The position numbers and the translations under genes are program-made. DNA of 64,000 nucleotides from Bradyrhizobium diazoefficiens (GTDB lineage Bacteria > Pseudomonadota > Alphaproteobacteria > Rhizobiales > Xanthobacteraceae): positions 1,674,001-1,738,000 of the forward strand of contig NZ_CP067101.1 of NCBI RefSeq assembly GCF_016616425.1, in the 5' to 3' direction. Shown in pieces: positions 36,183-44,664 of the stretch. The first letter of the stretch is position 1; each line of letters starts with the position of its first letter. Below the pieces are notes generated by a model that had not been told where the DNA came from, did not search any database, and saw nothing but the letters and a program-made list of their open reading frames with translations.

Positions 36183-36529
36183 AGGCGACCCCTTGGAAAC
36201 ATCTTCGGCATCAAGGGAGCAAGGAGCGGGCCAGCGCCGCTCTTTGTCTATTTATGTTGCGTAATCAACAGGTTGACTATTCGAAGCCCTCGCTGCACGG
36301 CCTGCCGCGACCCCGCCATTTCTGCCTCCCGGCAAGAATTGCCCCAAGCAGGCCGCCCCTGTGATTGCTTCACCGGAATGCCGCCTATATTAAAGAGGTT
36401 ACTCTCAGCCGCTTTCGACCGGGCAGTCGTGCCTTTCGGGAACTAAAGTTCCCGAGGATTGCCGATGTCCCCGCGAGAAGCATGAAAATCGCGGATCGCC
36501 GCACGCCGTCGTCACAACCCTGAAGGCCC
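36183..36529. other. Divergent promoter region of fliK-flgD and mnmA
   Basis: About 350 bases without a gene. It holds a sigma-54-type element on the minus strand (36332-36346) and a CGGGAAC-TAAA-GTTCCCG hairpin (36437-36454) that lies on the mnmA side. The hairpin may act in the mnmA leader or as an operator. Confidence 0.55.
36332..36346 (-). promoter_or_regulatory. Candidate sigma-54 (-24/-12) promoter for fliK-flgD
   Basis: On the minus strand the sequence reads TGGGGCAATTCTTGC, that is TGG-N8-TTGC with the invariant GG and GC dinucleotides at the required spacing. It lies about 150 bases upstream of the fliK start. FlbD, encoded 7 kb away, is a sigma-54 activator of flagellar genes, so the pairing makes sense. 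Confidence 0.5.
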
Positions 36530-37711
36530 ATGCTCAACAGTCTGGATCTCGAAGGCCGTCCTGAGGACACCAGGGTCGTCGTCGCCATGTCGGGCGGCGT
36601 CGATTCCTCGACGACGGCTGCGCTCTTGAAAGCGGAAGGCTACGACGTCGTCGGCATCACGCTGCAGCTCTACGACCATGGCGCGGCGACCCATCGCAAG
36701 GGCGCCTGCTGCGCCGGCCAGGACATCCACGACGCGCGCGACGTCGCCGCCAAGCTCGGCATTCCCCATTACGTGCTCGACTACGAGGATCGTTTCCGCG
36801 AATCCGTGATCGACAATTTCGCCGACAGCTACGCGCTTGGTGAAACGCCGGTGCCGTGCATCGAGTGCAACCGCTCGGTCAAGTTCCGCGACCTCCTGAA
36901 GACCGCGCGCGAGCTCGGGGCCACCGCGCTCGCCACCGGCCATTATGTCGCCTCGCGCCGTATCGAGAACGGGTCGCGCGCGCTGGTGTGTGCGGCAGAT
37001 AGTGACCGCGACCAGAGCTATTTCCTGTTCGCGACCACGCGCGAGCAGCTCGACTTCCTGCGCTTCCCGCTCGGCGACATGACGAAGCCGCAGACACGCG
37101 AGCTCGCGCGGCGCTTTGGCCTCAGCGTTGCCGACAAGCACGACAGCCAGGACATCTGTTTCGTGCCGACGGGTCGCTACACCGACATCATCACGCGCCT
37201 GCGGCCTAACGCGATGGACCCCGGCGAGATCGTCGATCTCGACGGACGCGTGCTCGGCCGGCACAACGGCATCGCCAATTTCACCGTCGGCCAGCGCCGC
37301 GGCCTCGGCATCGCAGCTCACGCGCCGCTGTTCGTGGTGCGGCTGGAGGCGGCATCCCGCCGCGTCGTGGTCGGCCCGCGCGATGCGCTGAAGATGCATC
37401 GCATCAGCCTGCGCGACGTCAACTGGATCGGCGACGGCGACATCGACCGCGCCATCGGCTCTGGACTCGAGCTGTTCGTGCGCGTGCGCTCGACCCGCGC
37501 GCCCCAGCCTGCATGGCTGCGCGGCGGAGACGGCCATTACGAGGTCGAGCTCGTTGCCGGCGAGGAGGGTGTCTCGCCGGGACAAGCCTGCGTGTTCTAC
37601 GACGCGCCCTCGGGGCAGGCGCGCGTGCTCGGCGGCGGCTTCATCCAGAGCGCCGCCGCGAAGGTCGCGAGCAATGCTGCGAGGCCGCTGGCGGAAGCGG
37701 TACGCGGCTAA
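36530..37711 (+). CDS. mnmA: tRNA-uridine 2-sulfurtransferase MnmA
   Basis: Adds sulfur to U34 of tRNA for Lys, Glu and Gln. It has an N-terminal PP-loop ATP pyrophosphatase motif SGGVDSS at residues 21-27, catalytic Cys113 in [10 protein letters not shown] and the second essential Cys210 in DSQDICF. The C-terminal barrel contains [12 protein letters not shown] and RPRDALKM-like blocks. GAAGG is five bases before the ATG at 36530. At 393 residues it is of normal length. Its promoter is divergent from fliK. Confidence 0.97.
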   Translation: MLNSLDLEGRPEDTRVVVAMSGGVDSSTTAALLKAEGYDVVGITLQLYDHGAATHRKGACCAGQDIHDARDVAAKLGIPHYVLDYEDRFRESVIDNFADSYALGETPVPCIECNRSVKFRDLLKTARELGATALATGHYVASRRIENGSRALVCAADSDRDQSYFLFATTREQLDFLRFPLGDMTKPQTRELARRFGLSVADKHDSQDICFVPTGRYTDIITRLRPNAMDPGEIVDLDGRVLGRHNGIANFTVGQRRGLGIAAHAPLFVVRLEAASRRVVVGPRDALKMHRISLRDVNWIGDGDIDRAIGSGLELFVRVRSTRAPQPAWLRGGDGHYEVELVAGEEGVSPGQACVFYDAPSGQARVLGGGFIQSAAAKVASNAARPLAEAVRG

Positions 37712-37756
37712 TCGCGATGAGATCGAGCCCGACTGTCACGGTAACGATGGTGTGCT

Positions 37757-37884
37757 CCCTCTCCCGCTTGCGGGAGAGGGTTGGGGAGAGGGCTCTCTCA
37801 ATACGCTATATCTCGCGAGAGGATAAAGCCCTCACCCGCCGCGCTCTTGCGAGCGCGTCGACCTCCCCCGCAAGCGGGGGAGGT
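37757..37884. repeat. Composite C-rich hairpin repeat
   Basis: CCCTCTCCCGC-TT-GCGGGAGAGGG (37757-37780) and ACCTCCCCCGC-AA-GCGGGGGAGGT (37861-37884) are perfect 11-bp stems. Between them lie ctctcgcgagag and GCGCTCTTGCGAGCGC palindromes. It follows mnmA and precedes pmtA and is a dispersed repeat of the kind that is very common in the genus. Confidence 0.8.
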
Positions 37885-37957
37885 GCACCAACCGCGGGGC
37901 TGACATCGATTTTTCCAACACGCATCACACTCTAGAAAATTTCGTAGGGCAGGCGGC

Positions 37958-38596
37958 ATGGCAGCAGACATCTCGCGGGCCGGGGTCGAGAAGGCCTATG
38001 GCCGCTGGGCGCCGGTCTATGATCTCGTGTTCGGCAAGGTGTTCGACGCCGGACGGCAGTCGACCATCGCGGAAGCCGACCGCATCGGCGGCCGTATCCT
38101 CGACGTCGGTGTCGGCACCGGCCTGTCTCTGTCGGACTATTCGCGCACCACGAAGATCTGCGGCGTCGACATCTCCGAGCCGATGCTGCGCAAGGCGCAG
38201 GCGCGCGTGCGCGCGCTTCGCCTCTCCAATGTCGAGGTGCTCTCGGTGATGGACGCCAAGAACCTCGCCTTTCCGGAAAGCTTCTTCGACGCGGTGGTTG
38301 CGCAATATGTCATCACCGCGGTGCCGGATCCCGAAGGCACGCTCGACGAGTTCGTGCGCGTGCTCAAGCCGGGCGGCGAGCTGATCCTCGTCAACCACAT
38401 CGGCGCCGAGACGGGTCCGCGAAAACTGTTCGAACTCGCCTTCGCACCCGTCGCCCGCCGCCTCGGCTGGCGCCCGGAATTCCCGTGGGCCCGCCTCGAG
38501 GGCTGGGCCGCCAGACACGGCGGCATCACGCTGGCCGAGCGGAGGCCGATGCCGCCGATGGGCCATTTCTCGCTGATCCGCTATCGCAAAACGTGA
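37958..38596 (+). CDS. pmtA: PmtA-type phosphatidylethanolamine N-methyltransferase
   Basis: A 212-residue SAM-dependent methyltransferase. SAM motif I is RILDVGVGTGL (46-56), and the N-terminus (AYGRWAPVYDLVFGKVFDAGR) is typical of Rhodobacter-type Pmt enzymes, which methylate phosphatidylethanolamine to phosphatidylcholine, a lipid needed for symbiosis in Bradyrhizobium. Motif near 104-130 (FFDAVVAQYVITAVPDPEGTLDEFVRVLKPGGEL) is the substrate region. The assignment to Pmt rather than another small methyltransferase is based on the N-terminal block. Confidence 0.82.
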   Translation: MAADISRAGVEKAYGRWAPVYDLVFGKVFDAGRQSTIAEADRIGGRILDVGVGTGLSLSDYSRTTKICGVDISEPMLRKAQARVRALRLSNVEVLSVMDAKNLAFPESFFDAVVAQYVITAVPDPEGTLDEFVRVLKPGGELILVNHIGAETGPRKLFELAFAPVARRLGWRPEFPWARLEGWAARHGGITLAERRPMPPMGHFSLIRYRKT

Positions 38597-38642
38597 TCAT
38601 GTGACGCGGGAACAGCGTACGTTGCGCGCGCGTTTGCTTGCC

Positions 38643-38996
38643 ATGCGCACGACAAATCTCATTCTCGCGGGCCTCCTGATCGCCGCCCCGGGCGGCGCGA
38701 TCGCGCAGGCCCCACCCGCCCCGGCGACGCCGCCGCAAGCGACCGCGCCGCCATCCCCGCAACATGCGACCAATTGCAGCCCGCAGGACCGCCCCAACCG
38801 CGCCCCCGACGGCACGACGACCGGCCAGGCCAGGGAACCGCTCGGCGACAAGCTGGCAAAGTCCGAGGGCGTGCTCTGCCCGCCCGCCGGCGTCGACCCC
38901 GAGATGCATGCCCCGACCCCAAACACCGGCGACAACACTCCGGTCATCCCGCCTCCGGGCAGCCCCGGCGGCAACCCGAATGTGCGGCCGAAATAG
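38643..38996 (+). CDS. Secreted proline-rich protein
   Basis: A 117-residue protein. Signal peptide MRTTNLILAGLLIAAPGGAI is followed by QAPPAPATPPQATAPPSPQH and a Pro/Gly/Asn-rich tail with two cysteines (NCSPQDRPN, VLCPPAGVDPEMH). The start is ATG 38643. It follows pmtA by 46 bases on the same strand. It may be a cell-envelope protein of unknown role; the low-complexity composition makes family assignment impossible. Confidence 0.65.
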   Translation: MRTTNLILAGLLIAAPGGAIAQAPPAPATPPQATAPPSPQHATNCSPQDRPNRAPDGTTTGQAREPLGDKLAKSEGVLCPPAGVDPEMHAPTPNTGDNTPVIPPPGSPGGNPNVRPK

Positions 38997-39023
38997 GGCT
39001 GGTTCCATGTCCCCGACCCTCGT

Positions 39024-39103
39024 GATGCCCGGGCTTGTCGCAGGCATCTACGTTCTACGCTCTCAATGAAGGCGTGGATGGCCGGGACAAGCCCGGCCAT
39101 GAC
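39024..39103. repeat. Dispersed repeat GCCCGGGCTTGTC..., second copy
   Basis: Second full copy of the element at 6072: GATGCCCGGGCTTGTC at the left, 'GGCATCTACGTTCT' inside, GGGACAAGCCCGGCCATGAC at the right. It lies between the secreted-protein gene and the tRNA. Confidence 0.8.
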
Positions 39104-39260
39104 GGACTCAGCCGGCAACTCCACCCCAAACCAGCCATTTCGTCCCGTCGGCGGACTTGTCCCGCCGAAGCTTCAGCAAACGCGGATTGACTTCCCGCCG
39201 CCCCCTTCCTTATATGCCGCGCGTTCGCGAGATCGGCCGTCCCGGCCCTCGCGATCCTGT

Positions 39261-39337
39261 GGCGGGGTAGCTCAGCTGGTTAGAGCACGGGAATCATAAT
39301 CCTGGGGTCGGGGGTTCGAGTCCCTCCCCCGCTACCA
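39261..39337 (+). tRNA. tRNA-Met (elongator, CAT)
   Basis: A complete 77-base tRNA. Acceptor GGCGGGG pairs with CCCCGCT (one G-U), D-stem GCTC/GAGC, anticodon stem CGGGA/TCCTG with loop ATCATAA (anticodon CAT at 39295-39297), T-arm GGGGG-TTCGAGT-CCCTC, and encoded CCA end. The T-loop TTCGAGT and lack of the initiator features (C1-A72 mismatch, GGG stem) mark it as an elongator rather than initiator tRNA; a lysidine-modified Ile tRNA cannot be fully excluded by sequence alone. An IS begins 25 bases after its 3' end. Confidence 0.95.
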
Positions 39338-39362
39338 CGTATGAAATGTGTCCAGCCCGGAC

Positions 39363-40863
39363 ACATAGGTAACAGAACGTACCTGAGACATGGGTGACAA
39401 CCTCGTGCCGAACGGGTTGTCGAGGGTTGCAGGGTCACTTCACGCATTTATGGCGCCGACCATTATTGCTCGGCACGCACATTCGCCGTCAACCCCGCGC
39501 GCCAAGGGGCGCGCCCCTGCGGGCTTCGGGGGTTGACGGCTCAGCGCGGCCAAGCAAGCGGCTGCCATGCCAACAATGAGCGAGAGTGCATCTCGGTCAG
39601 AGCACCGTACCGGGGACATCGGTGACGGGCTTCGGGCCGAATGGGTTGTCGAGGGGCTGCAAGGTCTTTTGCTCCAGGTCGAAATATCCCAGATCGTAGT
39701 GCATGAAGCTGACGAGCCAGATGCCCTCGTCGACTTCCTTGATGCCGAGCTTCTGGCCGGCCAGCACGGTCGAGATGTTGATCCTCTTGCGATGCAGGCA
39801 GAGCCGGCCGCAGGCGGTGACGAGGACGTCGCGGTCATGGAATGGATAGGACAGTTCGGGCAGGCCTTCATAGCGGCGCCGAGAAGTCGCATACAATTGC
39901 GCCGGACACTTCATGTCGAGCGCCTCGTGCGGTCTTTCCGTGTTGAACTCGTGAACGAAGGCATCGAAGCGGTCCTGTTGTTGTAGAATATTCGCGCCCG
40001 GTGGCCGGGTCGCCTCCTGCTTCAGCGTCAGGTGCATGCGCTCATGACGGCCATTCTGCTGCGGATGGCCAGGCTTGATGCGCTCGATGGCGATGCCGAG
40101 GCGAAGCCACCAGACCGAGAGCTTCGACAGATTGAACAGTGCATTGGGGCTGGCGAACGGCACGCCATTGTCGGAGCGGATCGCCAGCGGCAGCCCGCGT
40201 TCGCTAAACAGCCGCTCGAATGCGGCAATCGCCGGTTCCTCCCGCGTCGACTCCAGGGCTTCGCACATCAGCAGGAACCGCGACGCCTGATCGGTCGCGG
40301 TGAGTGGGTAGCAATAGCGCCCATTGCCGAGCTTGAACTCGCCCTTGAAGTCGGTGCACCAGAGATCATTCGGCGCCGCGCCTTGCGATAGCGGCGTGCC
40401 CTGCGCGCGGTTCTTGCGCTCACGCGCGCGCTTGACCAGGCCGTGGCGATCAAGCACGGCATGAATGGTGCTCTTGGCAGGCACCCTGACGTCACCATCC
40501 AGTCGCCGGACCAGCAGCTCGCGGATATTGCGGGCGCCCCAGTGCGGCTTCTCGCTCTTCAGCCGGACGATCAGGGTCTCGAGCTGCTGCGGCAGCTGGT
40601 TGGCATAGCGTATCGGCCGCCTGGAGCGGTCGCTCAACGCCTCCAGCCCGCGCTCCTTGTAGCGACCGAAAATCTTGTAGCCGGTCTTGCGGGAGATGCC
40701 GAACTCCCGGCAGACCTCGGTCATGGCTTCCCCATCCAGAAGCCGGGCGACAAATCGCAGGCGCTCTTCCATTACCGAACTCGCTTTCCACGGCATCCAC
40801 ACCTCCCGCAGAACAAAAGCGGAAAGTGTAACCCATGTGTCCGGTACGTTCTGTCACTTATGT
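39363..40863 (-). mobile_element. IS481-family insertion sequence
   Basis: About 1.5 kb. The left end reads ACATAGGTAACAGAACGTAC and the right end, inverted, reads ACATAAGTGACAGAACGTAC; the imperfect inverted repeats extend for about 36 bases (39363-39398 and 40828-40863). Inside is one transposase gene. A short segment at 39385-39440 also resembles the last part of the transposase gene, so the left end may contain a remnant of a related element. No flanking target duplication was verified. Confidence 0.8.
39597..40802 (-). CDS. IS481-family transposase (DDE)
   Basis: A 401-residue transposase. The N-terminal helix-turn-helix (EVCREFGISRKTGYKIFGRY, GLEALSDRSRRP) precedes a DDE integrase core: first Asp in DLWCTDFKGEF, second Asp in AIRSDNGVPF, Glu in GRHERMHLTLKQE. 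The IS481 hallmark RPHEALDMKCPA is also present. The frame is intact, so it may be active. The C-terminus (FGPKPVTDVPGTVL) lies next to the left end of the element. Confidence 0.92.
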   Translation of the reverse strand: MWMPWKASSVMEERLRFVARLLDGEAMTEVCREFGISRKTGYKIFGRYKERGLEALSDRSRRPIRYANQLPQQLETLIVRLKSEKPHWGARNIRELLVRRLDGDVRVPAKSTIHAVLDRHGLVKRARERKNRAQGTPLSQGAAPNDLWCTDFKGEFKLGNGRYCYPLTATDQASRFLLMCEALESTREEPAIAAFERLFSERGLPLAIRSDNGVPFASPNALFNLSKLSVWWLRLGIAIERIKPGHPQQNGRHERMHLTLKQEATRPPGANILQQQDRFDAFVHEFNTERPHEALDMKCPAQLYATSRRRYEGLPELSYPFHDRDVLVTACGRLCLHRKRINISTVLAGQKLGIKEVDEGIWLVSFMHYDLGYFDLEQKTLQPLDNPFGPKPVTDVPGTVL

Positions 40864-40904
40864 CTCGGGCCGCTCACCCCACTACTAGGGTGGGCCTCTG
40901 GAAA

Positions 40905-41190
40905 GACCCCTCCGCCGACCAGGGCGGCCAGCTTTCCCTCGACCTCGGTGGACAATGACGCTGTGCACGAGGGACCTGAAGCCGGCGACCAACGAGCCGC
41001 GGTCGTCCTCCGCGCTTGCGTGGCTTGCTATCGTGTCGGCAAGCGCATTGACGGTCTCGATGTAGCGGTATGCACCAGCAAGACCATCGGCCAGGATTTT
41101 GGTGATGTCCTCGCGCTGATGGCCCCGGGCCACAACTTCGACGGCTTCCAGAACCCCGGCGTGGCTATGTTTCCGTATAAATACATCATG
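40905..41190 (-). pseudogene. Remnant of a large serine recombinase (C-terminus)
   Basis: The minus strand reads LEAVEVVARGHQREDITKIL, then YRYIETVNALADTIASHASA and VAGFRSLVHSVIVHRGRG, after which a frame change gives KLAALVGG. This order is that of large serine recombinase C-termini, where a '...YRxxVxxL...LRxLIxxIxVxP...GELAALL' block closes the protein. No start or catalytic domain remains. The frame change and missing N-terminus make it non-functional. Confidence 0.5.
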
Positions 41191-41310
41191 CCCCACTTAA
41201 AAGTTGAGTTCTGGCGTGCAATGCTCGGGGCTGCTTGGGACGGTGTCGCCCAACAGGGGACGAACTCCTTGGCTTGCGACCGACCTGAAGATGTACGCCT
41301 GCGTTCCAAA

Positions 41311-42477
41311 TTAGTCGGCCGCGGACTCTTGAAGCGCCCTGAATTTCAGCTTCACCATCGCGGCGCTGCTCGCGTTCGTCAGCAGATCGAAGTTGCCTCG
41401 AGCCTTCCTTCCTTTCTCGAGAATGGTGATCTTCAGATTGGAGAAGTTCATCTGACTGACCACTTCGGGTTTGACCGAGGTGATGCGGCAGCCTGGCGTC
41501 GCATCAATGAAGAAGATGTTCTTCTTCAGGGTCGGGCCAGTATGGATAGTCTCAGATTCGTTCACCTCACCGGCAATCTCGTCGCACACCGGCGCGGGAG
41601 TGGCCGATGGTGCGGGTGGCCTCGGTTCCGCTCGGGGCGGGCGCGGGGACAAGGTCGCGAACGCGCTACCGGGCTGCTCGGGAGGCCTTGCGGCCGGAGC
41701 GGCGGGCGGAATCGGGACCGGTATCGGGACTGCGGCTGGTGCCGCGCGTGTTTGCTCGGGAGGGCTTTCCGGTGGTTTCGCGGCAGACTTAGCGACCGGC
41801 GCCACCGTCACCTTGATGTTCTCAAAATACATGAAAGCGACGGTGCCGGTCACGGCGAAGCACATCAGCGTGGCCGCCAATGGCCAGGCCCAGCCATGCC
41901 CGAGGGTCGATCCTTTCGGTAGCGGTCGAGGCCCACTCACGCGCTTACCGCCGGCGCCGGCTTCGCCGGGCATGGCGACCCTGTAGACGTGGACCGGCGT
42001 GGGTATGTTCTTCACTTCCTGTGCGCCGAGATCGGCGAACTCGACCGACAGCTTGTTGGCGACCTGCTCGTGGACGGCGCGCGAGACGCAGATGCCGCCC
42101 ACCTCGGCGAGGCCCTCCAGCCGCGCGGCGATGTTCACGCCATCGCCGAGGAGATCGCCGTCGCGTTCAACGACGTCGCCGATCGTGATACCGATACGGA
42201 AGCTCATGTGCCGGCTGGGCGGGAAGGCCATGTTGCGGGTGCGCAAACTTTCCTGGATGTCGATGGCGCATCGCACCGCCTCGACCGCGCTTGAAAACTC
42301 GGCGAGCACGGCGTCACCGGCGGTGTTGAAGATGCGGCCTCCCGCCCTGGCGATGAAGTCGTCCACCACCTCGCGGTAGGCGGCGAGGCGGCGCAAGGTC
42401 TCCTCCTCGTCCTCGGCGACGAGCCTGCTGTATCCGGCGATATCAGCAGCGAATATGGCTGCGATCTTGCGCTTCAT
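41311..42477 (-). CDS. Adenylate/guanylate cyclase domain protein
   Basis: A 388-residue class III nucleotide cyclase. The catalytic domain occupies residues 1-165, with metal-binding Asp12 (FAADIAGYSR) and Asp55 (NTAGDAVLAEF), and GDGVNIAARLEGLA. A membrane helix follows at about 197-218, then a Pro/Ala-rich linker and an exported-looking C-terminal domain (from about 295) with Cys residues. The cyclase-first, helix, periplasmic-domain order is the reverse of most sensory cyclases, so the C-terminal part may sense periplasmic conditions. It is the first intact gene of the accessory island after the IS. Confidence 0.88.
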   Translation of the reverse strand: MKRKIAAIFAADIAGYSRLVAEDEEETLRRLAAYREVVDDFIARAGGRIFNTAGDAVLAEFSSAVEAVRCAIDIQESLRTRNMAFPPSRHMSFRIGITIGDVVERDGDLLGDGVNIAARLEGLAEVGGICVSRAVHEQVANKLSVEFADLGAQEVKNIPTPVHVYRVAMPGEAGAGGKRVSGPRPLPKGSTLGHGWAWPLAATLMCFAVTGTVAFMYFENIKVTVAPVAKSAAKPPESPPEQTRAAPAAVPIPVPIPPAAPAARPPEQPGSAFATLSPRPPRAEPRPPAPSATPAPVCDEIAGEVNESETIHTGPTLKKNIFFIDATPGCRITSVKPEVVSQMNFSNLKITILEKGRKARGNFDLLTNASSAAMVKLKFRALQESAAD

Positions 42478-42645
42478 TGGTGCGATGTCCCAGAAACTCT
42501 ATCCTTCGTAACCCTTCGTGGAGATCGCGGCCGCAAGCAACACGTTCCCCACGCCATCCTAAACTGGCTGCGGCCAACACTCCACAAGCACTGGGCATCT
42601 ATTAACTCGAATCCGGTTCGACTCTCGCCGTCGGACTTTAAGGCC

Positions 42646-42780
42646 CTAGGGGCAGGCGCCCTCGCAAGCGGTCGCAAAGCCAAGCTTCGTCGATATGGAT
42701 TGCCCGGGATTGGTCGAGCCAAGCAGCGCTGCAACAACCACGACAATTGCTGCGAGCGCGAGAGTACGTCGGTTAACCAT
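42646..42780 (-). CDS. Very small secreted peptide (44 aa)
   Basis: A short frame: MVNRRTLALAAIVVVVAALL, then GSTNPGQSISTKLGFATACE and GACP. AAGGA lies nine bases before the ATG. A signal peptide plus a two-cysteine end (ACEGACP) suggest an exported peptide. It lies in a run of small minus-strand secreted genes (next: 42897-43253). Real translation is likely but not certain. Confidence 0.5.
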   Translation of the reverse strand: MVNRRTLALAAIVVVVAALLGSTNPGQSISTKLGFATACEGACP

Positions 42781-42896
42781 AGGCTTGCATCCTTCTTCTC
42801 TCGAAGCTGGTGCAATTGAAACTGCAGCCCATTGACCAGGAAATTATAGCTCACACGCAAGAACGTCCCATGCCGCCGACAACCAGCATGGGCTGC

Positions 42897-43253
42897 CTAA
42901 CAGCGTCGTCCGATGCACTTGGGCAGCGGCGACGTCATCTCCAGATAAAGCGAGTAGGCGGCCGACGCCGCCTCACGCGACTGCACCCTGCCCAAGCAAT
43001 CCAGCGGCGACGCCTTCTTAGTTTCGCGGATGGCCTTGCGCGCCTCCCAGCAGGCCGGGATATTGCCGTTGCATTCGGAAATCCACTCGATCACGTGGTC
43101 GTTTATGCGCAGTGCCGCGCCCTGGTCCGTCAGGATCGCCGCCTCCAGCTTGAGACAAGCAGTGCCGTGTCGTTCCAGCGCCCCAAAATCCACCCCTTGG
43201 GAGGTGGCCGGAGTCGCCAATAGGAGAAGGCAGCTCATCGTCAACGAACGCAT
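42897..43253 (-). CDS. Secreted hypothetical protein
   Basis: A 118-residue protein with a signal peptide (MRSLTMSCLLLLATPATS) and a mature part with five or six cysteines (TACLKLEA, SECNGNIPACWEARK, LDCLGRV, KCIGRRC) that should form disulphides. GAGGA lies five bases before the ATG. The family is not recognised. It is close to other small secreted genes of the island. Confidence 0.65.
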   Translation of the reverse strand: MRSLTMSCLLLLATPATSQGVDFGALERHGTACLKLEAAILTDQGAALRINDHVIEWISECNGNIPACWEARKAIRETKKASPLDCLGRVQSREAASAAYSLYLEMTSPLPKCIGRRC

Positions 43254-43657
43254 CGAAATCCTCGATCAATGGCCGGGCCTCGATTTCAGATCCTTCGCAA
43301 TCCAAAAACCACTGATGCGATATTGTCGGGCGTCGTCGCCAGCCGGCTTTCGATCTTGCGTCCCGAGCCGCGGGGAGCTTGCAACTGCGGGAAGATTCCC
43401 TACCCGAGCCGGGCGTATCATAGTCGCGCGAAATGAGGCGCGCTTAGCCCATTTGGGTCATGACGGCCGGTCGACAGCAGGGCCTTGGTCGAGCGTGTTC
43501 GCGGTCTGAGTTCTGGCAAGCGCGACTGTTTCGGCAGATTCGATCCTTGGCAGGTGCCAAGCAGAATTGGCCCATTCGTCAATAGCCAGGATTTCTGGCT
43601 ACAATCGCTGGTGCTGCGCATGCTCGGGGACGCGGATTTTGCTTTGGGGGAATTAAT
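43254..43657. other. Gene-less stretch with an island repeat
   Basis: About 400 bases without a supportable gene. It contains one copy of the TGACCC-type palindrome (43446-43463, left arm altered) and the upstream region of the 43658 gene. Short frames across it have no family signal. Confidence 0.5.
43446..43463. repeat. Island palindrome copy 1 (AGCCCATTTGGGTCATGA)
   Basis: The core CCCATTTGGGTCATG matches the TGACCC-N4-GGGTCA family seen at 46637, 46849, 48768 and 49633; the left arm here is AGCCC instead of TGACCC. Confidence 0.7.
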
Positions 43658-44506
43658 ATGAGACGCGTGATCGCCGTTTCGCTGTTGTTGACCTGTGCTG
43701 CGCCTGCCGGGGCGGCGCCGCCATCGAGCTGCGCGGCAAAGTTCATCGGGGACTGGAGACACTCGGGCAGCGGCAACAGGGGCACGGTGACACCGGATGG
43801 TCGGGCGCTTTGCAGCGAGCATCCCGCTTGTACGCAGGGCACATGGACCTGCTCGGGAAACGTTTTCACATACACCAACAGCCTCGGGACGTGGAATTAC
43901 ACGCTCGAACCCGATGGGAAATCGATGTCGACCAATGGCGGCGCCGCCGTTGCGGTCCGCCTCGGGCCCGTGCCTGCGAGCGCCCGCTCCAAGGATCTCG
44001 GATCTGCAGCCAAGAACGTCACCGCCGACGTTCTTGGTATCGATCGGACGCCTTCCGCCGCTGAAGCACCTCCTCCAGCGGCCCCAAAGCCTTCGATGAA
44101 GCAGGTCAATTCTAGGGCTGGAGAAGGGAACGCTCTTTTCAATACAGGCAATGACTTCTTCAATACTGCGATGCAGACATCATACGGCAATCGAAAGGCA
44201 TATCTGCGAAGCGCCGAGTTCTACTTCAAAAGGTCCGCTGAAGAGTTTCAGAAGGCAGGCGACCAGACCGGCGAGCAGCGTGCGAGGGCAAAGATCGAGG
44301 AGGTCCGGGCGCTCAATGCCAATACGCCCGCAAAGGCTGCGGAGCCGAAGGTCACGCGGAATGGCGGCCAACTGACGAAAGAAAGCTGCAACGACTTGGA
44401 CGCCAACTTCATCGTCGAGCTGGCGAAACGTGACTACAGGGACCCGGAAAGGGCGAGGTACTCTCAAGCGCACAAATCACTCAAGAAGCTATGTGGCGGC
44501 TTGTGA
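43658..44506 (+). CDS. Secreted hypothetical protein (282 aa)
   Basis: A protein of 282 residues with a signal peptide (MRRVIAVSLLLTCAAPAGAA). The N-terminal mature half has cysteines and aromatic/Gly-rich strands (GDWRHSGSGNRGTVTPDG, QGTWTCSGNVFTYTNSLGTW) that look like a lipocalin- or agglutinin-type beta fold; the second half is helical (NDFFNTAMQTSYGNRKAYLR) and may be TPR-like. GGGGGA precedes the ATG. The function is unknown. Confidence 0.65.
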   Translation: MRRVIAVSLLLTCAAPAGAAPPSSCAAKFIGDWRHSGSGNRGTVTPDGRALCSEHPACTQGTWTCSGNVFTYTNSLGTWNYTLEPDGKSMSTNGGAAVAVRLGPVPASARSKDLGSAAKNVTADVLGIDRTPSAAEAPPPAAPKPSMKQVNSRAGEGNALFNTGNDFFNTAMQTSYGNRKAYLRSAEFYFKRSAEEFQKAGDQTGEQRARAKIEEVRALNANTPAKAAEPKVTRNGGQLTKESCNDLDANFIVELAKRDYRDPERARYSQAHKSLKKLCGGL

Positions 44507-44664
44507 CCGTGGGAGGGCCGAAGCCGATGCTGCTTCGATGGAGCCCTGGCGACAGGTCCACGTACCAAGCTCGCCCATGCACCGATCAAGAGACTCGCGA
44601 AGAGCGTTCGACTGGGCGTCGAGCTCTCTGATGCACGTGCTCCGACTAGGTAGCGCAGATCTCG

